From Thermoactinomyces daqus (lineage in GTDB: Bacteria > Bacillota > Bacilli > Thermoactinomycetales > Thermoactinomycetaceae): a stretch of 64,000 bases of DNA. Where the stretch lies: assembly GCF_000763315.1 (NCBI RefSeq), contig NZ_JPST01000005.1, forward strand, positions 62,001 through 126,000, in the 5' to 3' direction. Every line of letters starts with the position of its first letter. Position 1 is the first letter of the stretch. The notes under the pieces are model-generated. The model made no database searches. It worked only from the letters and a program-made list of their open reading frames with translations, and was not told the origin of the DNA. Below, piece after piece: positions 29,238 through 36,889 of this stretch. The position numbers were made by a program, and so were the translations under genes.

Positions 29238-29429
29238 TTAAGCATTGAAACGGAAAGCATGGAAAGCATTGCCCACTTTCAATTCATTCGCTTCCACAAC
29301 GTCCAGTTCCTCAATGGCGGAAGAGAAACGGAAAGCATGAAACGCATTGCCCACTTGCAACTCCTTCGCCTCAACAACAGTCAGTTGTTCGAGTTCATTT
29401 TTGAGCTCTTTTTTGATTTCCTTGCTCAA
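29238..29429 (-). CDS. RiPP precursor peptide with two near-identical core repeats
   Basis: A 63-residue peptide. A Lys/Glu-rich leader (MSKEIKKELKNELEQL) is followed by two 18-residue units, VVEAKELQVGNAFHAFRF (18-35) and VVEANELKVGNAFHAFRF (44-61), with a period of 26 residues and 16 of 18 positions identical; the peptide ends NA. The units read as an acidic recognition part (VVEAxEL) plus a core (VGNAFHAFRF). There is no Cys, Ser or Thr in the core, so lanthionine, thiazole and MNIO-Cys chemistries are unlikely; candidate sites are Asn, His, Phe and the single Arg. The TTG start is chosen because AGGAGG lies eight bases upstream; the in-frame GTG at 29438 falls inside that site. Divergent from the exporter gene. 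Confidence 0.82.
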   Translation of the reverse strand: MSKEIKKELKNELEQLTVVEAKELQVGNAFHAFRFSSAIEELDVVEANELKVGNAFHAFRFNA

Positions 29430-29868
29430 GGCGATCACCTCCTGTTATTAATCTATAATATTATCATATAATTGTCAATATTTTTTATTTTCTAAATTTA
29501 TATTATTTCACTCTCGTTTGTACCAATTTTAATTGAATATAAAATCCTTTTTCGATAGACAGCGATCCACCACAGCTGCCCCCATACTGCCAAAAAATCA
29601 AGCAATCTGTTTAAAGACATCTCTCTACAAGCGAAACAATAAAGATATAAATATGCTTTCAAAACCCCTCTTCTTCAATTTTCTTTTCTGAATTTTATTT
29701 TAAAAATAATTTATAATACTATTTTATAAATTATAGTCTTATGATATATTGATCAAAGCCCAACAGAAACGTGTATCCCCCGGACGAAAACCAGAACCCT
29801 TTTTCGATCGCAAAGCCGTTTTCCCTGAATGATTTTATGAAAATACCGAAGACGCCATTTGGGAGGGT
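29430..29868. other. AT-rich divergent regulatory region of the RiPP locus
   Basis: About 440 bases, very AT-rich, between the leftward precursor and the rightward MFS gene. It holds the precursor promoter at its left end. I see no further peptide-sized frame with a good ribosome binding site and no clear operator repeats. Confidence 0.5.
29450..29478 (-). promoter_or_regulatory. Sigma-A-like promoter of the precursor operon
   Basis: Minus strand: a perfect TTGACA at 29478-29473, then an AT-rich spacer and a TATAGA/TAGATT -10 candidate 15-17 bases on, about 20 bases before AGGAGG. The -35 is clear, the -10 only fair. Confidence 0.55.
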
Positions 29869-31254
29869 ATGAACTTGAAGAGTACATTCAAAAACCACTT
29901 TTTGATCCTAACCATTTCGATGGGTGTCTTTGCCAGTGTCATGAGCACTTCCATGTTGACGATCGCATTTCCCGATATCGTGTCGGATTTCAACATCTCG
30001 TATGAGACGCTTCAGTGGCGGAATATTCTTTTCTTTGCCCTATTCGCCGTCGGTTTGCCGTTTTTCGGAAAAACAGCCGATCATTTCGGTGCCCGCCGCC
30101 AGTTTTTCACCGGGATTGTTTTATTTGCGCTGTCTACACTTTGCAGCGGGTTGACCCGTGATTGGAACTTCTTCCTCATCTTTCAGTCCTTGCAAGGGCT
30201 GGCTGACTCGATGATTGTTCCTGTTCAGGTCATTTTCATTCGTCAAAGTTTTCCGGAGAACAAAATCGGTTGGGCTTTTGGTTAGTTCTCCGGCACACTG
30301 GCCACAGCCACCCTGATCAGTCCGGCCATCGGCGGCCTCCTGATCAAGCATTATCATTGGAATTCAATTTTCTGGTGTCTGTTCGGTTTGTCAATAATCT
30401 CGCTAATCATGGCGTTGATCCACCTTCCGCGTGGACTTTCGCCCGAAAAAAAATCCAAAATCCCGTTCGTCGGCGCATTCGGCTTATTAATGACCGTGAT
30501 TGGCATTCAATGCCTTTTTATGAACAATCTGTCCACAGCCAGCAAACTGGTCTGGGCGATCCTTGCGGCTGCGGGCATCATCGGCATCATTGTGTCCCAA
30601 AAAAGCAACAACGGAGAGGGGGCCATCTTCCCGCCCGGCGCTTTTCATAACAAAACATTTATCCTGGCGTGCTTGCGCGTCTTTTGCCTGTACCTGGTAA
30701 GCAACGCCATCTCTCTGTACGCCCCCAGTTATTTGCGGGATGTGCATGCCATCCCACCTGACCTCGTGGGCTTGATCATTCTCATTGATTCCGTCATGGG
30801 CTTGGCATTTTCCGGTATTGCCGGGCGTGCTGCCGACAAAAACCCGCGTTTCACTTTAGCCGTCGGAATGATCCTGTCACTTGGCGATTCCGTCTTCTTT
30901 TGGTTCAGCGGCAACTTTCATCACCTTTTGCTTTTCATCGCCATTTACTTGTTATTGGGAATAGGGGGGACCATTGCCATGCCTTCCCAAAATAAAATTG
31001 CCCTCCTCTCTGTCCCTCCCGAACAAACCGGGGCATTCATCGGTTTTTTCCAAATGATCCAGTTCGGTACAGGTGCATTTGCCGCCGGATTGTTCTCCCG
31101 TCTCGTTGAAGGCCCGGAAATCGGGAAAATCAGCGCAAGCGGATTTCAAATGATGATCACCTGTGCGATCGCGTTGCAATTGATCGCGCTAACCACGCTA
31201 TTACTGGAACGAACAGGCATCAAGTCGGAAAAGGGCGTGAACAAAACCACATAA
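29869..31254 (+). pseudogene. MFS peptide/drug exporter interrupted by in-frame TAG
   Basis: The frame from 29869 to 31254 would encode about 461 residues of a major facilitator exporter (DHA2-like drug:H+ type), interrupted once by TAG at 30283-30285 (codon 139). Before it: GVFASVMSTSMLTIAFPDIV and FGKTADHFGARRQF, the inter-helix 2/3 motif. The stop falls between GWAFG and FSGTLATATLISPAIGG, inside what should be helix 5 with motif C-like Gly/Pro. The rest of the transporter continues in frame to GVNKTT. TGG to TAG or a similar single change would restore it. It would export the mature peptide. GGGAGGG lies very near the ATG; a TTG at 29875 is better spaced. Ends in a strong terminator. Confidence 0.8.
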
Positions 31255-31268
31255 ACCGGGATGGTAGC

Positions 31269-31304
31269 AGACTGACACCAAGTGCAAGGTGTCAGTCTGT
31301 TTTT
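31269..31304 (+). terminator. Terminator of the MFS exporter gene
   Basis: Perfect 11-base stem AGACTGACACC/GGTGTCAGTCT with an eight-base loop followed by GTTTTT. Confidence 0.82.
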
Positions 31305-31321
31305 CAGGTTGTTCGCACAGT

Positions 31322-33478
31322 TCATTTCACGGCCTTTTTTTGCAGTGCCTCTTCGAACCCTGCCACGATCCGTTCCCCTTCCGCGGTCAGCCGGGCATGC
31401 TTCCGGATCATGTCCAACGCCTTCTCCACCCGCTCTGATGTCTTGCGCAAATAGCGTTCAAGAGAAAGGTCTTCAATCTGCTCCACGGCCCCCAGCAACC
31501 GCCCGGAAATGTGAATATCCTGAAGGAATGCAAAGGTTTCATGGAAGATCCATGTCAGAGGCCGTTGGTCATCGTCAAACGGTGAATAAAACAAAACACC
31601 CGGATCATTTTCAAACAAATGATACAGATCCAAAACGGAATTGAATTTGTTGTGCCCGGTTTCATGAACCAACGTTTGGGCAGCAAGGTAGGACGGGCGT
31701 GCGCTTGTCGCAATCATGCCACGAAATGCTTTGATTGTTGTCTGATATGGAAGATAACCTTTTGACTTCAAGGGCAAAATGCATGAAATCTGTTCGTTCA
31801 ACTCGGCAAAAGCCTCCGGCCAAAAAGCACGAACCAGCCCGATCCCTTCATCAAGGCATCGATTCAAATCAGTCCGTTCTTCATTACTGCATGTTTGTCG
31901 CAGACCGGTTACATCCTTTTTTGAATCTCCGGGCAAAAAGTTCTCATACCAGTCATGCCCCGCACAAATGACCGCGGAGGTGTTCCTGAGCACGGCCAGG
32001 CGAGTGATCTCCATCCCCTGACCGATCCGCATCTCTCCCTCTTCTTTCCAAAATGTCTCCAGCGGGACTTCGACCGTCTCCTGATCATTTTGCAATTGGA
32101 TGGCCCGATTTTTGAAGTTCACTCTCATAAGGGACGCAAATCCTTTTGCTGCGTGTATCTGTTTGCCAATGGGCGATAACTGGATGGTGTCTTTGGTGGA
32201 ACGCCTGAGAACCAGACTTTCCCCCTCCAAATCAGGTAAGTCCGATTGCAGAAAAAACGGAAGAAAGAATGTTCCTAAATATGAGAATATTTCCTCCACT
32301 CGCGGGCCATAACCAAAATTGATCGCCTCGTGCGCCCGCCAGATCCAGGAGGTTAATTCCGGGCGCACCGCCGCTTGCGCCAATCGTTTGGGATCCAACT
32401 GCAACAAGAGGGTCAACAAAGTCTGAGTTGAATCCTTCAATTCTCTTGTTTCCAACATGGGAAAACCTTTGGAGCAGACGAGCAAGAACCGTTTCAAATA
32501 AACGCGAAACACCAGTTCCCTGAAAGCGTTGAATGCGGTTGGCTCTCCCGGCAAAACCACTTGTTTCAGGTCAAATGACGAAACAGGCTGACCATATATC
32601 TCCCGAACACGATCCATATCAATCAGCAGTTCCTCCTGGCCGCCTCTGCTGTTTCCCCGATTGTTCGTCTCTTCCTGCGCTTCTCCGTAAACTTGGCGGC
32701 AACGCTGTTTCCGCCACAATGATTTTACCCGCTCTTTAAACGAATCCTCTTGCATGCGGGCCAGCAACCGTTCCAACATCCGGTCAAATTCATCGTCTTG
32801 CCCGCCTTCATCCAGCCGCATCATCGGCAGCGGCTTCCACCATTCCGGGTCTTCCGCCAGTTGTCGGGATACAAGCGGCAACAGATCACGCAAGCCGTTC
32901 GTAGCGTTGCAAACCAGGGAAAGGCTGAGGGAAGGACCTTCGGAAACACCCCAATGCGGCCAGAATATCGGAATGTACAACAAGTCGCCTGGCTCCAGGA
33001 TAAATTCCAGATACTCATCCGGCATAAAGATATTCCCCACATCCGGGTTTTTCAGCATTCTTTTTTGAAGCACTTCGTCTGCAATGATGTCAGGCGGGTG
33101 CAGTTTCCAAATTTTCACCCCTTCTTGTTGCAAAACAAAATTATCGCTGTCATCAAAATGGCAACCGATGCTGTGTCCGTGATTCGCCCTCACTCCGTCA
33201 AACCAAATGCTGGGACAGGACATCTCCTTTTGAAATCGGACGGCCAATTCACTCAACCGTTCATTCACGATGCTCACCTTTTGCACGAAAGTGAGGCCAT
33301 TGGCATTTCTTTTAACAAGCCGGGGGTCCAACTCCTCCACCTGACGTGCCATTTCCTCAAACTCCGCCGCCTGCCATTGCGTTTGCAACAACTTGAGAGC
33401 CCCTCCTTTGATAAAAAGGGGTTTCTTGCGCCAATACTCTTTAAAAAACTGTTCCCAAGTCAATCCTGCCAGCATCAT
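31322..33478 (-). CDS. Two-domain hydroxylase: JmjC/cupin domain plus HExxH domain
   Basis: A 718-residue protein. Residues 1-215 form a JmjC/cupin-8-type Fe(II)/2-oxoglutarate oxygenase: KKPLFIKGG, then SIGCHFDDSDNFVLQ (His107, Asp109) and IFWPHWG (His175), the HxD...H triad. Residues about 430-718 contain LVHETGHNKFNSVLDL (HExxH at 605-609) and WIFHETFAFL at about 645, like the HEXXH-motif domain of peptide beta-hydroxylases in other RiPP loci. The two domains in one chain suggest two hydroxylations, or one catalytic and one docking domain. It is the last gene of a leftward unit after an M42 peptidase and a peptide-binding lipoprotein. Start ATG follows GAGGGGGAGAGTGC. Confidence 0.72.
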   Translation of the reverse strand: MMLAGLTWEQFFKEYWRKKPLFIKGGALKLLQTQWQAAEFEEMARQVEELDPRLVKRNANGLTFVQKVSIVNERLSELAVRFQKEMSCPSIWFDGVRANHGHSIGCHFDDSDNFVLQQEGVKIWKLHPPDIIADEVLQKRMLKNPDVGNIFMPDEYLEFILEPGDLLYIPIFWPHWGVSEGPSLSLSLVCNATNGLRDLLPLVSRQLAEDPEWWKPLPMMRLDEGGQDDEFDRMLERLLARMQEDSFKERVKSLWRKQRCRQVYGEAQEETNNRGNSRGGQEELLIDMDRVREIYGQPVSSFDLKQVVLPGEPTAFNAFRELVFRVYLKRFLLVCSKGFPMLETRELKDSTQTLLTLLLQLDPKRLAQAAVRPELTSWIWRAHEAINFGYGPRVEEIFSYLGTFFLPFFLQSDLPDLEGESLVLRRSTKDTIQLSPIGKQIHAAKGFASLMRVNFKNRAIQLQNDQETVEVPLETFWKEEGEMRIGQGMEITRLAVLRNTSAVICAGHDWYENFLPGDSKKDVTGLRQTCSNEERTDLNRCLDEGIGLVRAFWPEAFAELNEQISCILPLKSKGYLPYQTTIKAFRGMIATSARPSYLAAQTLVHETGHNKFNSVLDLYHLFENDPGVLFYSPFDDDQRPLTWIFHETFAFLQDIHISGRLLGAVEQIEDLSLERYLRKTSERVEKALDMIRKHARLTAEGERIVAGFEEALQKKAVK

Positions 33479-33512
33479 GCACTCTCCCCCTCATCCATGC
33501 TCAGGCGATTTT

Positions 33513-34571
33513 TCAGCGTTTTTGTTGCAAAAAACAACTCAACAATTCCACGGTATGCCCAATGTCGCTCAATTCGATCATTTCAAACGGCGTATGTGTA
33601 TACCGCGTGGGAATCGTGACCAGAATGGAGCGAATTCCGCTGTCAACGAAAGCTATGCCGTCGGAACCATAGTTGCTGAACAAACCATGTTGATAGGGAA
33701 TATGATGTTGCTCGGCAACATCCGCCATTTTCCACAGAAGCCCTTCATCATAATGGACAACTGAATCCCTGTGAACCAGGATGGGACCGCCTCCCAAACG
33801 GGCGGGATAATCATCTTCACTGATATTGGGGATATCCCCCACCAATCCCACGTCCAAAGGAATGGCCAAGTCGAACTCCCGCTTGCGACCGATCGCATAG
33901 GCCCCGTGCGCCTTGTTTTCTTCCTGAACGGTTGCGCCGAACCAAACTTCATACGCCAGCGATTCTTTGCGTTGTATCAGCTGCTTCAACAAAAGATCCA
34001 TAACTCCAAGCAAGGCCCGATCATCCATCGCTTTCCCGACCACTCTTGTCCCCATTTGCAGCAAAGGGCGATACCATACCACACGCGCCCCGATATGGAC
34101 ACCTTTTTCCTCCGCTTCTTTCCTGGAATTGGCTCCGATATCAACAAAAAAATCTTTGTAGGTGAGAGTGCGGTTCACAAACGACTGTGACAGAACATGT
34201 CCGGCCGGCGCAGCAAAAATCCCTTCCGCAACCACCCCGCCGCGCCCGATCACTTGAGCCCGACATCCAATCATATAAAGCTTGTCCAGCGGAACATCAC
34301 GCGGTTCCTGAGCCGATTCAACCAGAATGAAACCTGAATCGGTAATATAGCGGACAATGAACCCGATTTCATCCATATGGGCCGCAATCAAGACTCTCGG
34401 ACCCTGACCACCCACTTTGCACAAAATATTCCCCAACGAATCTTCCTCCCACTCTTCCACATGCCTTTTCCATCTCTGTCGCAACCAATCGCGGACAGGG
34501 CCTTCACGCCCCGCCGGTCCCGGCAACTCCGACAGTTGTTTTAACGCGGGAAGCCAAGCATTTATCTCCAT
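33513..34571 (-). CDS. M42-family metallo-aminopeptidase
   Basis: A 352-residue dinuclear zinc/cobalt aminopeptidase. AAHMDEIGFIV gives the first His ligand, VVGKAMDDRA the bridging Asp, VQEENKAHGA the catalytic Glu pair, PLDVGLVGD another ligand, and IPTRYTHTPFEMI the last His. M42 enzymes form large tetrahedral shells and trim short peptides in the cytosol. In this locus it could remove leader residues after TldD cleavage or digest imported peptides. The ATG at 34569-34571 is chosen over an in-frame extension to 34592. It lies 35 bases before the hydroxylase gene and 70 after the lipoprotein gene. Confidence 0.88.
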   Translation of the reverse strand: MEINAWLPALKQLSELPGPAGREGPVRDWLRQRWKRHVEEWEEDSLGNILCKVGGQGPRVLIAAHMDEIGFIVRYITDSGFILVESAQEPRDVPLDKLYMIGCRAQVIGRGGVVAEGIFAAPAGHVLSQSFVNRTLTYKDFFVDIGANSRKEAEEKGVHIGARVVWYRPLLQMGTRVVGKAMDDRALLGVMDLLLKQLIQRKESLAYEVWFGATVQEENKAHGAYAIGRKREFDLAIPLDVGLVGDIPNISEDDYPARLGGGPILVHRDSVVHYDEGLLWKMADVAEQHHIPYQHGLFSNYGSDGIAFVDSGIRSILVTIPTRYTHTPFEMIELSDIGHTVELLSCFLQQKR

Positions 34572-34640
34572 TCCAATCCCCCACTCTCTCATTCATTCAG
34601 CGTCCTCTTGCCGGAAAGTTTCAAACCGATCGTTTGAATC

Positions 34641-36254
34641 TTATTCCTTTATATAGGTGTATGTGTAATCCGTCGTCCCCCCTATGGTCACGACAACATT
34701 CTTCACCGATTTATCTTCCATCGAACTCTCCGTCAAATAAAAAATGGGCATGATTGGCGCTTCATTCATAAGGATTTCCTCCGCCTTGTGCATCGCTCGC
34801 ATGCGTATGCGCTGATCCGGACTGCTCTTGACGGTATCCACCAACCGGTCATATTCCTTATTGGACCAATTGGTTTCATTTGCACCTGCATCCGTCACAA
34901 AGCAATCGATAAACACAACGGGATCATTAAAATCCGATACCCAGCCCATTGACGCTATTTGATAGTTTTTGGAAGCCAATTTGGCCAAATACACTTTTGA
35001 TTCCGAACCCCTTAACTTCACCTCTGTTTGAAGAGTCTTTTTCCACATCTGCTGAACCGCTTCGGCAATCTTTTTGTTTGTTTCGGAATTGCTGTAGTCC
35101 AAAGTTATTTCGGGCAATTGACGGATCCCCTCTTCTCTCATTCCTTCTTCCAATAATTTTTTCGCTTTTTCTGCCTGAGCCCGGGGAGTTAAAACCGGTT
35201 TCGTTACCTGATAAAACTCTTTTTTCTCTACGGGATCCGGCATCTTCCATGGCACCCAGCTCACAGCGGCCTGTTGTCCGCTTTGCAAGAGATTCTCCGA
35301 CAGCTGTTCACGGTCAATGGCCATGGAAAAGGCCAACCTGATTTTTTGGTTGTCAAATGGAGGTTGCTCCACATTCATTTTGTACACGTAGGTCCCCAAA
35401 ATCGGGTGGTTTTGCACTTTCCCCTCTTTCGTCAATGCGGGGAGCAAATCAGTTGGTATGGCACCTGAGCCAAGATAATTCAATTTTTTGCTCAAAAACA
35501 TCTGGTATGCCGTTGTCGGCGAGGAAATGAACGGGAATTCGATCTCTTCCAATTTCACTTCTTTTGCATTCCAAAATCGCTCATTTTTCTCCAGTACAAT
35601 TTTTTCGTCATGATTCCACTCTTTTAATTTAAAAGGGCCGTTTCCTACATAGCTGGTTGCTTCACGACTCCAATCCGGATTGTTTTCCACCACCTTTTTG
35701 TCGACCGGATAGAATGCATAATTTCCAACAAGACTGGGAAAGTATGGCGCAGGTTGTTCAAGCGTGACTTCCAATGTGTCATCATCCAGCGCTTTCACCC
35801 CCACATCGTCAGCTTCAGCTTCACCTTGTTGAAACTTTTCACCGTTTTTTATGCAATACAGCTTATAAGAAAACATGGATTTCCCCTTATTTTCGGGGCT
35901 CAACATTCTCTTCCACTGGTATTCAAAATCATGAGCTGTGACACGATCACCATTCGACCACTCTGCCGCTCTGAGTTCAAATGTGAATTTCTTCATGTCA
36001 GCGCTGGCTTTCCAGCTTTTCGCCATACCAGGCCGGGGATTTCCTTCCCTGTCCAGGCGAACCAACCCTTCCATCACATGATACAGTACTTCCCCGGATC
36101 CAATGTCATTCACCAATAACGGATCCAAACTCGCAGGCTCGCTTGTCACATGATTGACAACATGGAGCACTTGGTTTGGCTTACCCGCTTCGTCATTGAA
36201 GTCGCAACCACCCAAGACCAGCGCGATCGCGATCAGAATAATAAAAATTCTCAA
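34641..36254 (-). CDS. Peptide-binding lipoprotein of the RiPP locus (OppA-like)
   Basis: A family 5 solute-binding protein of about 537 residues. A short signal peptide (IFIILIAIALVLGGC) ends in a lipobox. It keeps family landmarks: VMEGLVRLDREGNPRPGMA, FTFELRAAEWSNGDRVTAHD and MGWVSDFNDPVVFIDCF. No permease or ATPase lies beside it, so it would use a distant permease (OppBCDF at 14-18 kb is a candidate) or act as receptor or immunity protein for the mature peptide. A TTG start at 36254 is preferred because GAGAGGTGG lies upstream; the in-frame GTG at 36266 overlaps that site. First gene of the lipoprotein-M42-hydroxylase unit. Confidence 0.85.
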   Translation of the reverse strand: MRIFIILIAIALVLGGCDFNDEAGKPNQVLHVVNHVTSEPASLDPLLVNDIGSGEVLYHVMEGLVRLDREGNPRPGMAKSWKASADMKKFTFELRAAEWSNGDRVTAHDFEYQWKRMLSPENKGKSMFSYKLYCIKNGEKFQQGEAEADDVGVKALDDDTLEVTLEQPAPYFPSLVGNYAFYPVDKKVVENNPDWSREATSYVGNGPFKLKEWNHDEKIVLEKNERFWNAKEVKLEEIEFPFISSPTTAYQMFLSKKLNYLGSGAIPTDLLPALTKEGKVQNHPILGTYVYKMNVEQPPFDNQKIRLAFSMAIDREQLSENLLQSGQQAAVSWVPWKMPDPVEKKEFYQVTKPVLTPRAQAEKAKKLLEEGMREEGIRQLPEITLDYSNSETNKKIAEAVQQMWKKTLQTEVKLRGSESKVYLAKLASKNYQIASMGWVSDFNDPVVFIDCFVTDAGANETNWSNKEYDRLVDTVKSSPDQRIRMRAMHKAEEILMNEAPIMPIFYLTESSMEDKSVKNVVVTIGGTTDYTYTYIKE

Positions 36255-36481
36255 ACTAATTTCCACCTCTCCGGGTTACCCTGATGATGTCATGCCTTAC
36301 AAAGACAAGGCTGTATTAAGAATGAAAATAAAGTTTTTTCAATTTTAAATCTTTTTATGATAAAACACCAAAATATGACTCCAATAATTTAATAATAAGT
36401 TAATATTTTTTATATGTCAAATATTATGTATAATATAAATCAAGAATATTTGAGGTGAAATGAAAGAGCAAAATTACCAAA

Positions 36482-36513
36482 GAGGCTGTTGACGGAGAAG
36501 AGTCAACAGCCTC
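36482..36513 (-). terminator. Terminator of the OPT-PqqD unit
   Basis: Perfect 12-base stem GAGGCTGTTGAC/GTCAACAGCCTC with an eight-base loop. It sits just after the PqqD-like stop and separates that unit from the RiPP lipoprotein operon. Confidence 0.7.
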
Positions 36514-36526
36514 AAAGCGATCATGA

Positions 36527-36889
36527 TCATTCTTTTTTCCAGCCGATCAAACCGTTTGCTTCCAAGATCTCCAAAAACTTCACCAGCCTGGGTAAAACCG
36601 GCTCTGCCTTTTCTCCAAACTTCTCCCCCACTTTCTCTTCCATCTCGCTTACTGTCGTTTGCCCATCACACAAAGAGAGAACGAAGCTCCCCAGTTCATC
36701 CAGACGCACGCGGATGAAAGCCGGTTGCTTCAAAAAGCGAACGGAAAAACGTTCAATCGGATTTGTCCGCGGAATGACAACCTGCATCAGACCTTCTTCG
36801 CCCGGGATTGGTTCGAGAAGGTAAGCCGGTTTTAAAAAAGGAGTAAACTGGAGCAAGTTTTCCTTGTTTTTACGTTTGAACATACCCAT
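36527..36889 (-). CDS. PqqD-like protein (RRE fold) paired with OPT transporter
   Basis: A 120-residue protein whose C-terminal half has the PqqD winged-helix pattern: RLDELGSFVLSLCDGQTTVS, then VLPRLVKFLEILEANGLIGW. PqqD-like domains bind leader peptides in RiPP pathways. The residues before about 50 are extra. It begins where the OPT transporter gene ends, so they are co-transcribed; such OPT-PqqD pairs occur in other Firmicutes and Proteobacteria, which argues against exclusive membership in the RiPP locus. It could still present a leader. Ends at a strong terminator. Confidence 0.72.
   Translation of the reverse strand: MGMFKRKNKENLLQFTPFLKPAYLLEPIPGEEGLMQVVIPRTNPIERFSVRFLKQPAFIRVRLDELGSFVLSLCDGQTTVSEMEEKVGEKFGEKAEPVLPRLVKFLEILEANGLIGWKKE

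Noticed and set aside
29238-29430. Direct repeats with 78-base period that could suggest a CRISPR-like or tandem DNA repeat
   Set aside because: Only two copies exist, they keep one reading frame with amino acid conservation and base changes mainly at third positions, and they have a ribosome binding site; they are coding repeats of a precursor peptide.
26525-30285. Genome-wide recoding of TAG as an amino acid
   Set aside because: TAG is the natural stop of the glutaredoxin (58027), AIM24 (60377), SDR (41760) and OPT transporter (36890) genes, all at expected protein ends. Local readthrough is not excluded.
36527-36889. PqqD-like gene as a core member of the RiPP cluster
   Set aside because: It is fused in operon to an OPT transporter and bounded by its own terminator; OPT-PqqD pairs occur without RiPP genes. 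Kept only as a possible link.
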